Source: an uncultured Bacteroidota bacterium
Lineage (GTDB): Bacteria > Bacteroidota > Bacteroidia > Flavobacteriales > Flavobacteriaceae
NCBI GenBank assembly: GCA_902581145.1
Contig: CACHNE010000008.1
Location: forward strand, 1 to 64,000
DNA length: 64,000 nt
Direction: 5' to 3'
Of this stretch, positions 42,722 to 50,750 are shown piece by piece. The notes beneath the pieces are model-generated. The model saw only the letters and a program-made list of their open reading frames with translations. It had not been told where the DNA came from and did no database searches. Within the stretch, counting starts at the first letter, position 1. Every line of letters starts with the position of its first letter. Both the position numbers and the translations under genes were made by a program.

Positions 42722-43690
42722 TTATCCCTGTTTGTGATAATATGGGGAGTCAAAATTTATATTGCCTTCTTTGTTGTATTGAGTCATACTAAAACCTTTC
42801 TGTATTGAAAATGTTCCAGTTTCTCCCTTCTTGTTTAATGCAATATAACCAACCTGAAAGTTTTTATAATTACTGTTGGGTTTCTTAACAATTCGCTTGA
42901 CAGCTATTTTACAAGCATCACTGGGAGAATATCCCTGTCTCATTAGTTCAACAACTAAAAAGCTACCTACTGTTTTTAAAACCTCTTCACCTAATCCAGT
43001 TGCAACCGCGCCACCAACTTCATTATCAATAAACAATCCTGAACCAATAATAGGAGAATCACCCACTCTTCCTTGCATTTTATAAGCTAATCCACTTGTA
43101 GTACAACCTCCGCTTATATTTTGGTTTTTATCTATTGCCAGCATTCCTATTGTATCATGATTTTCAATATTGATAATAGGTTTATATTCTTCATTTTCCT
43201 TCCACTTAATCCAGTCTTTTTTTGACTTCTCGGTCAATAGATTTTCCTTTTTAAAACCCATCGAAATAGCAAATTTTTTTGCTCCTTCACCAGCTAACAT
43301 TACGTGTGGAGTTTTTTCCATTACCATTCTTGCAACAGAAATTGCGTGCTTTATCTCCTTAAGGTAAACTACAGAGCCACAATTTCCATAATAATCCATA
43401 ATACATGCATCAAGAGTAACATTTCCTTCCCTATCTGGAAGTCCCCCAATTCCAACGGATTGACCTTTTTTGTTTGCTTCCTCAACTCTACAACCTTGTT
43501 CAACGGCATCAAGTGAATTTCCGCCAGAGGATAAAATCTCCCATGCTCTTTTAGTGGCATTTTTAACATCCCAGGTTGCAATCACTATGGGAAAGTTAGA
43601 TAAACTGTTGTTTGAATAAGTTTTATCAATTTTAAGACCGAGTCCAAGTGAAGCAATCCCAGTGCTTTTAATAAAACTTCTTCTATTCAT
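42722..43690 (-). CDS. Glycosylasparaginase (N4-(beta-N-acetylglucosaminyl)-L-asparaginase), Ntn hydrolase
   Basis: 322 residues. The N-terminus NRRSFIKSTGIASLGLGL is a twin-arginine-type signal, so the enzyme is probably exported folded. The autoprocessing site is visible as ENHD-Thr180-IGML, where Thr180 becomes the N-terminal nucleophile after self-cleavage. Substrate-site sequences GCTTSG, MQGRVGDSPIIGSG and GGAVATGLGEE follow the family pattern. The enzyme cleaves the GlcNAc-Asn bond left after degradation of N-glycoproteins, releasing aspartate and an amino sugar. It is followed directly by polA and preceded by a sugar MFS transporter with a 1-base gap, which may take up the released sugar. 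Confidence 0.9.
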   Translation of the reverse strand: MNRRSFIKSTGIASLGLGLKIDKTYSNNSLSNFPIVIATWDVKNATKRAWEILSSGGNSLDAVEQGCRVEEANKKGQSVGIGGLPDREGNVTLDACIMDYYGNCGSVVYLKEIKHAISVARMVMEKTPHVMLAGEGAKKFAISMGFKKENLLTEKSKKDWIKWKENEEYKPIINIENHDTIGMLAIDKNQNISGGCTTSGLAYKMQGRVGDSPIIGSGLFIDNEVGGAVATGLGEEVLKTVGSFLVVELMRQGYSPSDACKIAVKRIVKKPNSNYKNFQVGYIALNKKGETGTFSIQKGFSMTQYNKEGNINFDSPYYHKQG

Positions 43691-43691
43691 T

Positions 43692-45335
43692 TTAAATCAA
43701 TTTTTGCTTAGATAAAATTTGTTTTGTAGTAATTGAATAAACGAGTAGGAATACAAAACACAAAACAGCTACCCAGTATGAGGTTATCATTCCGAAAATA
43801 TCGGCAAGCTTTCCCTGAAGGGGAGGTATAATTGCTCCACCAAGTATCATCATCACTAAAAAAGATGAGCCTTGAGAAGTATATTTTCCAAGACCAGTAA
43901 TACTTAATGAAAATATACAAGGCCACATTATAGAGCAAAAAAGACCACCGGTTAAGAACGCAAATAAAGCTATTTCACCTGAACCAAATATTCCAATTAA
44001 CATGGCAATAACACCAAGTAAACTGAATATCGCCATGATTTTTAAAGCATTATCTTTAGCTAAGTAAAAACCTATAATTTGAATAACAATTAACAATGAA
44101 AATATTCCTATTTCTGAAAAAGTCAGAGGGTTACTAAATGCATTTACTGCTATTACCACACCAAATGCTATGAAAGGTGTAATAAATAAAAGAATCTTTT
44201 TAAGAGATTCCGAAATATCAAAAGCTCCAATCGATCCAGTCCACCTTCCAATCATTAATCCACCCCAATACAATGCAATATATTTTGCACTTTGAGCCTC
44301 ATCAAGAACAGGAAGACCTATTGCATTTATTCCTTCACCAATATCTGCCTTTAATAATTCACCAAGATTACTTTGAATAGTTACTTCTACACCCACATAG
44401 GTAAATATGGCAAGCATTCCCCAAGCAAGTTGAGGATATTTTAAAGCTCCCCATCCCTTAGAATTTTTACTTGCCGAAGAATTAGCTCTGAATACGAGTG
44501 CAAAAACAGAAATCAGACAGATTAATGTTAAAACTAATCTTGTTATTTCTAAATCTTCTACCGGGCTATTTTCAAATGCTGGAGTATAAGAATAGAAAAT
44601 CCAGCCAAAACAAAGAGTCATTATCAGAGTCATAACAATCAGCATTGTTTTAGCCTTTGAGGCAGACTCAAAGGGTTCATCGTTTTTAGCGTCGGGAAGT
44701 TTTTTTGACAAGTAGAAAAATCCAGCAACTAATAAAAAAGCTATTGCAACTGCAATATATAAACCTTGAACAGAGCTTAATTCAATAACATCCCAGTTAA
44801 CCTCAGAAGCTGAACCAAATAAAACAAAAGCAATTAGAATTGGGCCAATGGCAGTTCCGAAGGAATTTACTCCACCTGCTAAATTAAGCCTATTAGATCC
44901 GGTAGAGGGGTCTCCTAGGGATACTGCAAAAGGATTTGCTGCAGTTTGTTGGAGTGAAAAACCAAGTCCGATGATAAATAATGCGATTAAGACATAATAA
45001 AAGACTTGGGTATCTCCTTGCTCAGCACCATTTACTGATGGATACATTATTAGCGCCCCAAAAATTGAAATAATTAGACCGTAAATAATTCCTTTTTTAT
45101 AACCCCAGTTGTTTAAAATATCTTTTTTGGAATAACTTGACCATACAAACAGGATTAAAGCACCTATGAAATAAGCCCCATAAAAGGCAAATTCGACTAG
45201 CTGAGCTTGAAATTGATCAATTTGAAAGTAGGTTTTACAGAAAGGAATAAATACACCATTTGATGCTCCAAAAAATCCCCAAAAGAAAAACACAGTTATT
45301 AAAGTAAATAATGCAGAATTATTTTGATTTTTCAT
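43692..45335 (-). CDS. MFS sugar transporter of the FucP/NagP type
   Basis: 547 residues with about 12-14 membrane helices. The opening FFFWGFFGASNGVFIPF and the LQQTAANPFAVSLGDP block in helix 4-5 are typical of the fucose/glucose/GlcNAc permease (FHS) group, as is NLAGGVNSFGTAIGPI. It is longer than usual FucP (about 430), with extra loops around residues 215-300. The substrate is probably a hexose or GlcNAc; the downstream glycosylasparaginase favours GlcNAc, by inference. It is the first gene of a minus-strand unit with the asparaginase and polA. Confidence 0.85.
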   Translation of the reverse strand: MKNQNNSALFTLITVFFFWGFFGASNGVFIPFCKTYFQIDQFQAQLVEFAFYGAYFIGALILFVWSSYSKKDILNNWGYKKGIIYGLIISIFGALIMYPSVNGAEQGDTQVFYYVLIALFIIGLGFSLQQTAANPFAVSLGDPSTGSNRLNLAGGVNSFGTAIGPILIAFVLFGSASEVNWDVIELSSVQGLYIAVAIAFLLVAGFFYLSKKLPDAKNDEPFESASKAKTMLIVMTLIMTLCFGWIFYSYTPAFENSPVEDLEITRLVLTLICLISVFALVFRANSSASKNSKGWGALKYPQLAWGMLAIFTYVGVEVTIQSNLGELLKADIGEGINAIGLPVLDEAQSAKYIALYWGGLMIGRWTGSIGAFDISESLKKILLFITPFIAFGVVIAVNAFSNPLTFSEIGIFSLLIVIQIIGFYLAKDNALKIMAIFSLLGVIAMLIGIFGSGEIALFAFLTGGLFCSIMWPCIFSLSITGLGKYTSQGSSFLVMMILGGAIIPPLQGKLADIFGMITSYWVAVLCFVFLLVYSITTKQILSKQKLI

Positions 45336-45520
45336 GATTTAGAAAGGTTAGTTTATTTGTTCTAAAATAATAAAAACCTATGTATAATTAGATTCTTAAA
45401 TTTTAAAGATTTTAACAATATAACTTAATTAATTGACTAACATTGATTTAGGTTAAACTTTTATTAAAATACTAATCTTAAAATCTAAATTTTCCAATAT
45501 TGATTGAACGTGGGTGTTAT

Positions 45521-48500
45521 CTAAAGAAATAAATCCAGGTAGTCATTAAATTCTTTCATTCTAGTGTCTAAGAATTCTTCTTCCTCGAAATTTATTAATA
45601 CATCAACCAAAGATCTATATCTTTCAATGTCGGTGTAAATTTCTTCTGCGTATCTGTTTTTAGCTGAATTGCTAAAAGTACTGTAGTAAAACAGATTTTC
45701 CTGATATTTTGCAGCTATTTCATCAAATATTTTTCTGGCTTTCTCACCACTATTTAATCTGTAATATGAACTCATAAATGGCTCTAGGAGTGTATAATAT
45801 CCGAATTTATCAATAGGCAACTTTTGCATACAATTGTCAAGTAACCTTTCTGCTTCGATAAAATTATTCTCTATTATCAATTGATCAACAAGTCTAGATA
45901 AATTGCTTCTGTAAGTAATGCTGTTTTTTCTTGACTCTACGTCTAAATATATTTCAATTTCACTATCTGTACCCCAATTCCATTTATTTACTATACTAGT
46001 CATCTTTTCAGAATCAATCATACCCATCTCATAGGGGTTTGATTGATCAATTGGGGTTTTTATCGGCACTAATTTATAACACATTCCGTCTAATTGTAAA
46101 AAATCTTTCATCCATAAGTAATCTTCATCTCCGAAGGCTCCACCGGTAAAGTAAATTGGCCTTTCCCAATTATTGTTAGCTATTATATCAAGCATAATCA
46201 ATCTGTTTTTATAAAGAGCTTGTGATTTAATTTTAATAAATATTTCATCTTCAATCAAATCTGTATATTTTTTCCCAATGATTTTATTTTTTAATACATT
46301 TTTAACATTAACAGGAATTCTAACGTTTTCAGTTGGTAAAAAATTTGCGTTATAGTCTTGGCTTCTTAACCCGGCAACTTCATACCCCTGCCTTTTTAGA
46401 ATTTCACCATATTTGAAGTCCTTTTCATCTTGCGTTATAAAATCTAAGAAAACGTCAACATCAACAGTATCTTGACTAATTTCTTCTTTAATTATATAAT
46501 CCCTTGTTCCATGTCTGTACTTTTCTGACGTTAAGCTTGAGGGAATGGGGTCACTTTCGTAAGCTTTTCTTTTCATTTGGTTAATGTACCAATCTGTACT
46601 AAGAAGACTTGTGTTTACCACCCGAACATCTGTTCTAATTCCTTCGATTTCTTGAGCATACCAAAGAGGAAAGGTATCATTATCCCCTATTGTGAATAGA
46701 ATCGCATTTTCATCACACGATTCCAGATAATTAACCGCCATTGCATATGCTGTATATCTGTTACTTCTGTCATGATCATCCCAGTTATTTATTGCTAAAT
46801 TGAGTGGTACTAGTAAAAGACACAAAATAATCGGTATTATCATTATTCCTTTAACTTTAATTTTTCTAAAGAATTTTGACATGTAGTATGTTCCAAGACC
46901 AATAATTATTGAAAAAACATAGAAGGATCCAACAACTGAATAGTCTCTTTCTCTAGGCTCGAAGGGCCTTACGTTTGTGTAGACTTGAATCGCTAAACCT
47001 GTAAATACAAAAAATAATAATAGAATCCAGAAGTATTCTTTATTTGTCTTATACAGGAAATATAACCCTAGTAATCCTAGCAAAAGTGGTAACATAAAAT
47101 ATGTGTTTCTTGCTTTGTTTTCCAGAACATCAGTTGGTAAATTTTTTTGTGTTACTCCAAGATGCCATTCGTCAATAAAATTTATTCCACTTATCCAATT
47201 TCCATTCATATTCATTTTACCTTGAATATCATCTTGGCGACCGGAAAAATTCCACATAAAATAACGCCAATACATATATCCAATTTGATAATCAAATAGA
47301 TAATATAGATTACTTAATATAGATGGTTTTTCAACATCTAAGAATTGACCATATTGTCTCAAAAAATTATGAAAGTCTTCATAATCAACCTCATTATTAT
47401 TAATTTTTGATTTAAAATTTCTTACAAATTCGACCAATTCATTCTCAGAAATATATTTGGATTTTATTTTGAAATCCAAATAACCAGAATAGTTAAGATA
47501 GTTTTTTGCATGTTCTGAACTCCACATTCTAGGTAATATAGATGCATGATCAGAGTTAAAATTTTGAACTGCATTTTTGTAGTCATTTACTATTACATAT
47601 TTATTATTAATTAAGTCTTTCTCGTATTTTGGATTATCATCTTTATATGGCTTATTTTTATCTAGTCCAGAATACTGATCGGAAAATAATGGCCCATAAA
47701 AAAGATAGGTTTTCGGATATTGTTCAAGATTATAGTAAGCTAAAAGTTCTCTTGCATTTGATGGATCGTTTTCATTAACTACAACATCAGCATTTGCACG
47801 AATTGGTAAAATTAACCAAGATGAAAAACCAATAAAAATAAACAGGAAGCATAGAGTTATAGTGTTTGCTCTTACCATTCCTTTTTTTCTTGTATAGTTT
47901 ATCAAAAAATAAAATGCATAAACAATAGCTATAAAAGCCACTAAAGTTCCTGAATTAAACGGTAGACCTAAATTATTTACAAATAATAGTTCAATTGCAC
48001 TAAAAAATTTTAATGTGTTGGGAAGTAATAATTTGAAGACACCCATTAGAATTCCTAATCCAATTATATTAGCAATAAAAAATCCAATAATCGGGTTAAG
48101 TTTTGTTGAATTTAATATCGTCTTTTGATTTTTAAAGTAGTAAATCATAACTATTGCTGGGATTACAAGTAATCCCATGAAATGAACTCCAAACGATAGG
48201 CCAATAACAAAGCAAATAAGTAATAACCATTTATTTCCTCTTGAATTATGCATGTCAGCTTCCCATCTTAATCCTAAATAAAAGATAACAGCCATAATCA
48301 GCGTAGCCATTGCATAAACCTCAGTTTCAACAGCGCTAAACCAAAAGGTATCTGTAAATGCGAATGCCAGAGATCCAACCAGTGCAGATCCAGAAATTAA
48401 TATTTGTTTATTTATTGAAGATTCGCTGGTATCCGTTATTTTTTTGAGTATTAGTATAATTGACCAATACATGAATGAAATGGCAAGTGCACTAGCAAAT

Positions 48501-48745
48501 CCACTCATTAAATTCATTATAAAACCTATGTTTTCCTTTTCGAATGCAAAAATTGAAAAAATTGCTCCTAACATTTGATACAGGGGAGCTCCTGGGGGAT
48601 GTCCCACTTGAAGTTTTGCTGAGGTGGTTATGTATTCACCGGTATCCCAAAAACCAACTGTTGGCTCAGCGGTCAAATAATAAACGATAAAAGATATCAG
48701 AAAACAAATCCACCCGATGATCAAATTAAGTTTTCTATCGTTCAT
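45521..48745 (-). CDS. DUF2723 membrane protein, putative protein O-glycosyltransferase
   Basis: 1074 residues. The N-terminal half carries about 11-13 membrane helices; the first loop has TAEPTVGFWDTGEYI...LQVGHPPGAPLYQ, the signature of DUF2723, with acidic residues arranged as in GT-C glycosyltransferases (PMT/OST-like). A second membrane block lies around 560-670, with RPFEPRERDYSVVGSFY. The C-terminal 400 residues are mostly soluble (with NWERPIYFTGGAFGDEDY) and end in TPR-like helices. It is widespread in Bacteroidota and likely moves a lipid-linked sugar to exported proteins; donor and target are unknown. It stands alone, divergent from tRNA-Gln. Confidence 0.85.
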   Translation of the reverse strand: MNDRKLNLIIGWICFLISFIVYYLTAEPTVGFWDTGEYITTSAKLQVGHPPGAPLYQMLGAIFSIFAFEKENIGFIMNLMSGFASALAISFMYWSIILILKKITDTSESSINKQILISGSALVGSLAFAFTDTFWFSAVETEVYAMATLIMAVIFYLGLRWEADMHNSRGNKWLLLICFVIGLSFGVHFMGLLVIPAIVMIYYFKNQKTILNSTKLNPIIGFFIANIIGLGILMGVFKLLLPNTLKFFSAIELLFVNNLGLPFNSGTLVAFIAIVYAFYFLINYTRKKGMVRANTITLCFLFIFIGFSSWLILPIRANADVVVNENDPSNARELLAYYNLEQYPKTYLFYGPLFSDQYSGLDKNKPYKDDNPKYEKDLINNKYVIVNDYKNAVQNFNSDHASILPRMWSSEHAKNYLNYSGYLDFKIKSKYISENELVEFVRNFKSKINNNEVDYEDFHNFLRQYGQFLDVEKPSILSNLYYLFDYQIGYMYWRYFMWNFSGRQDDIQGKMNMNGNWISGINFIDEWHLGVTQKNLPTDVLENKARNTYFMLPLLLGLLGLYFLYKTNKEYFWILLLFFVFTGLAIQVYTNVRPFEPRERDYSVVGSFYVFSIIIGLGTYYMSKFFRKIKVKGIMIIPIILCLLLVPLNLAINNWDDHDRSNRYTAYAMAVNYLESCDENAILFTIGDNDTFPLWYAQEIEGIRTDVRVVNTSLLSTDWYINQMKRKAYESDPIPSSLTSEKYRHGTRDYIIKEEISQDTVDVDVFLDFITQDEKDFKYGEILKRQGYEVAGLRSQDYNANFLPTENVRIPVNVKNVLKNKIIGKKYTDLIEDEIFIKIKSQALYKNRLIMLDIIANNNWERPIYFTGGAFGDEDYLWMKDFLQLDGMCYKLVPIKTPIDQSNPYEMGMIDSEKMTSIVNKWNWGTDSEIEIYLDVESRKNSITYRSNLSRLVDQLIIENNFIEAERLLDNCMQKLPIDKFGYYTLLEPFMSSYYRLNSGEKARKIFDEIAAKYQENLFYYSTFSNSAKNRYAEEIYTDIERYRSLVDVLINFEEEEFLDTRMKEFNDYLDLFL

Positions 48746-48759
48746 ATTTAAATTTTTTT

Positions 48760-48794
48760 CAAATGTATTAATAAAATACTCTTCTTAAGTTCAA
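48760..48794 (-). promoter_or_regulatory. Promoter of the DUF2723 gene
   Basis: On the minus strand TTG (48794-48792) and TACATTTG (48767-48760) are 24 bp apart, one above the usual range. The -7 box lies 14 bases before the ATG. Confidence 0.45.
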
Positions 48795-48821
48795 TTATTA
48801 AACATAATTAATGAAATTACA

Positions 48822-48850
48822 TTGCTGAAATAAAATTTATTTTAAATTTG
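48822..48850 (+). promoter_or_regulatory. Promoter of tRNA-Gln
   Basis: TTG at 48822-48824, an 18-bp spacer and TAAATTTG at 48843-48850 match the Flavobacterium consensus in full. The mature tRNA begins 10 bases after the box. Confidence 0.7.
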
Positions 48851-48859
48851 CAACCTCAA

Positions 48860-48932
48860 TGGCCTATGGTGTAACTGGCAACACGTCTGGTTTTGGTCCA
48901 GAAGAGTCTAGGTTCGATCCCTAGTAGGCCAA
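48860..48932 (+). tRNA. tRNA-Gln (anticodon TTG)
   Basis: 73 bases. Acceptor TGGCCTA pairs exactly with TAGGCCA; discriminator A. The anticodon stem TCTGG/CCAGA encloses the loop TTTTGGT, giving TTG. The T arm reads CTAGGTTCGATCCCTAG. CCA is not encoded. It lies directly upstream of rimP-nusA-infB. Confidence 0.95.
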
Positions 48933-48968
48933 CAAAGAGCAAATATTAGCTAATGAAATAAATTATTG

Positions 48969-48976
48969 TATATTTG
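48969..48976 (+). promoter_or_regulatory. Candidate -7 box for rimP-nusA-infB
   Basis: TATATTTG is a full TAnnTTTG match between tRNA-Gln and rimP. A transcript from here would enter the terminator-like hairpin within about 20-25 bases. No good -33 TTG is seen, so read-through from the tRNA promoter may also contribute. Confidence 0.45.
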
Positions 48977-49001
48977 CACAACTGATTAATGAAAATATTA
49001 T

Positions 49002-49027
49002 GAGGGGACTAAAAGTCCCCTCTTTTT
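49002..49027 (+). terminator. Terminator or attenuator between tRNA-Gln and rimP
   Basis: A perfect 9-bp stem GAGGGGACT / AGTCCCCTC with an AAA loop is followed by TTTTTAT. The GC-rich stem stands out in this AT-rich region and has the form of an intrinsic terminator. It lies 9 bases before the chosen rimP start, so it either ends the tRNA-Gln transcript or attenuates the operon. Confidence 0.8.
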
Positions 49028-49035
49028 ATAGTAGA

Positions 49036-49497
49036 ATGTTAAAAGAAAAAATAGACTTATTATTATCTGATTGTTTTGATCAAAGACCTGATCTGTTTTT
49101 AATAGATTTTTCGATTTCTGAAAATAATGAGATTAGTGTTTCTATTGATGGGGATAATGGAGTAAAAGTTGAAGATTGTATGTTTATCAGTAGAGAAATT
49201 GAAGGCAATTTAGACAGGGATGAAATTGATTTTTCTCTTAAGGTGGCATCATGTGGTGCAACATCACCTCTTATTAAAGCCCGTCAATACTCTAAGCATT
49301 ATGGTAGAACCCTTTCAATCAAGACATCTGATGACCAGTACGAAGGTAAGTTAACAAGTGCTAATGAAAAGTTTATAAATATTGTTTGGAAAGTAAGAGA
49401 ACCCAAACCAATAGGAAAAGGGAAAATCACAGTGGAAAAATCAATTGATATTGATTATAATCAAATTAAAGAAGCAAAAGTAAAAGTAAAATTTTAA
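49036..49497 (+). CDS. rimP: Ribosome maturation factor RimP
   Basis: 153 residues from the ATG at 49036. The ATG at 49000 would translate through the terminator hairpin and adds a non-conserved MRGLKVPSFYSR, so the later start was chosen. RimP helps 30S subunit assembly. The N-terminal alpha/beta domain ends with VEDCMFISREIEGNLD and FSLKVASCGATSPL, corresponding to the usual CxxxSRxIexxLD and YxLEVSSPGxxxPL blocks; the C-terminal SH3-like domain follows. It is followed 3 bp later by nusA. Confidence 0.9.
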   Translation: MLKEKIDLLLSDCFDQRPDLFLIDFSISENNEISVSIDGDNGVKVEDCMFISREIEGNLDRDEIDFSLKVASCGATSPLIKARQYSKHYGRTLSIKTSDDQYEGKLTSANEKFINIVWKVREPKPIGKGKITVEKSIDIDYNQIKEAKVKVKF

Positions 49498-49500
49498 AAT

Positions 49501-50733
49501 ATGGATAATCTAACGCTAATTGAATCATTTTCGGAATTTAAAGACGATAAGTTAATTGACAGAGTTACACTTATGGCTATTTTAGAGGAAGTATTCAGAT
49601 CTGCACTTAGAAGAAAGTATGGTGATGATGAAAATTTTGATATTATTATCAACCCAGATAAAGGAGATTTAGAGATATGGAGAAACAGAATTGTTGTTGA
49701 AGATGATAATGTTGAAGATGATAATCTCGAAATCGGACTAACCGAAGCAAGAAAAATTGAGCCTGATTTTGAGGTTGGAGAAGATGTTTCAGAGGAGGTA
49801 AAATTAATTGATCTAGGAAGAAGGGCTATCTTAGCTTTACGTCAAAATTTAACCGCTAAGATTCATGAACACGATAACACAAATGTTTACAAAAAGTTTA
49901 AGGAACTTGAAGGTGAAATATATTCTGCTGAAGTTCATCACATTAGACACAAGGCAATTATTTTACTTGATGACGAAGGAAATGAAATAGTGATGCCAAA
50001 AGACAGACAAATTCCCTCAGATTTTTTCAGAAAGGGAGACAACATAAGAGGTGTAATTGAAAGTGTTGAACTTATTGGGACCAAGCCGTCTATCATCCTT
50101 TCAAGAACCTCTCCAGTTTTCTTAGAAAAATTATTTGAACAAGAAATTCCGGAAGTTTTTGATGGTTTAATAACTATAAAAAAAGTGGTAAGAATCCCTG
50201 GTGAAAAAGCTAAAGTTGCAGTAGATTCATATGATGATAGAATTGACCCTGTGGGAGCATGTGTAGGAATGAAAGGATCTAGGATACATGGTATTGTTAG
50301 GGAGTTAGGTAATGAGAACATAGACGTTATAAACTATACAAATAATCTTCAGTTGTTTATAACAAGAGCATTAAATCCTGCTAGGATAAATTCAATGAAA
50401 ATTGATGAAGATAACAAAAGAGTCGAGGTAATTCTAAATCCTGAAGAAGTTAGTAAAGCTATTGGTAGAGGAGGTCATAATATAAGATTAGCTGGTCAAT
50501 TAACCGGCTACGAGATTGACGTCTTCAGAGAGGGTGTCGAAGAGGATGTTGAATTGACAGAGTTTTCTGATGAAATAGACTCATGGATCATTGAAGAATT
50601 AGCCAAAGCAGGTCTTGATACTGCTAAAAGTGTTTTAGAACAAGATGCCGAAGACTTAGTAAAAAGGACTGATTTAGAAGAGGAAACAATTAATGATGTA
50701 TTGAAGATTCTAAAAGAAGAATTTGAAGATTAA
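49501..50733 (+). CDS. nusA: Transcription termination/antitermination factor NusA
   Basis: 410 residues. The N-terminal RNA-polymerase-binding domain (1-130) is followed by an S1 domain (about 135-200, [19 protein letters not shown]), KH1 with [24 protein letters not shown] (about 245-268) and KH2 with [22 protein letters not shown]. The C-terminal 50 residues form one helix-hairpin-type segment ([14 protein letters not shown]), shorter than the double repeat of E. coli NusA. It sits between rimP and infB, the conserved order. NusA acts at hairpins, which is of note given the hairpin in this operon's leader. Confidence 0.96.
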   Translation: MDNLTLIESFSEFKDDKLIDRVTLMAILEEVFRSALRRKYGDDENFDIIINPDKGDLEIWRNRIVVEDDNVEDDNLEIGLTEARKIEPDFEVGEDVSEEVKLIDLGRRAILALRQNLTAKIHEHDNTNVYKKFKELEGEIYSAEVHHIRHKAIILLDDEGNEIVMPKDRQIPSDFFRKGDNIRGVIESVELIGTKPSIILSRTSPVFLEKLFEQEIPEVFDGLITIKKVVRIPGEKAKVAVDSYDDRIDPVGACVGMKGSRIHGIVRELGNENIDVINYTNNLQLFITRALNPARINSMKIDEDNKRVEVILNPEEVSKAIGRGGHNIRLAGQLTGYEIDVFREGVEEDVELTEFSDEIDSWIIEELAKAGLDTAKSVLEQDAEDLVKRTDLEEETINDVLKILKEEFED

Positions 50734-50750
50734 AAAGAACTAAAAGTTAT

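Noticed and set aside
49000-49035. Upstream ATG for rimP
   Set aside because: It lies in the GC-rich hairpin and adds residues not typical of RimP; the ATG at 49036 gives the expected N-terminus.
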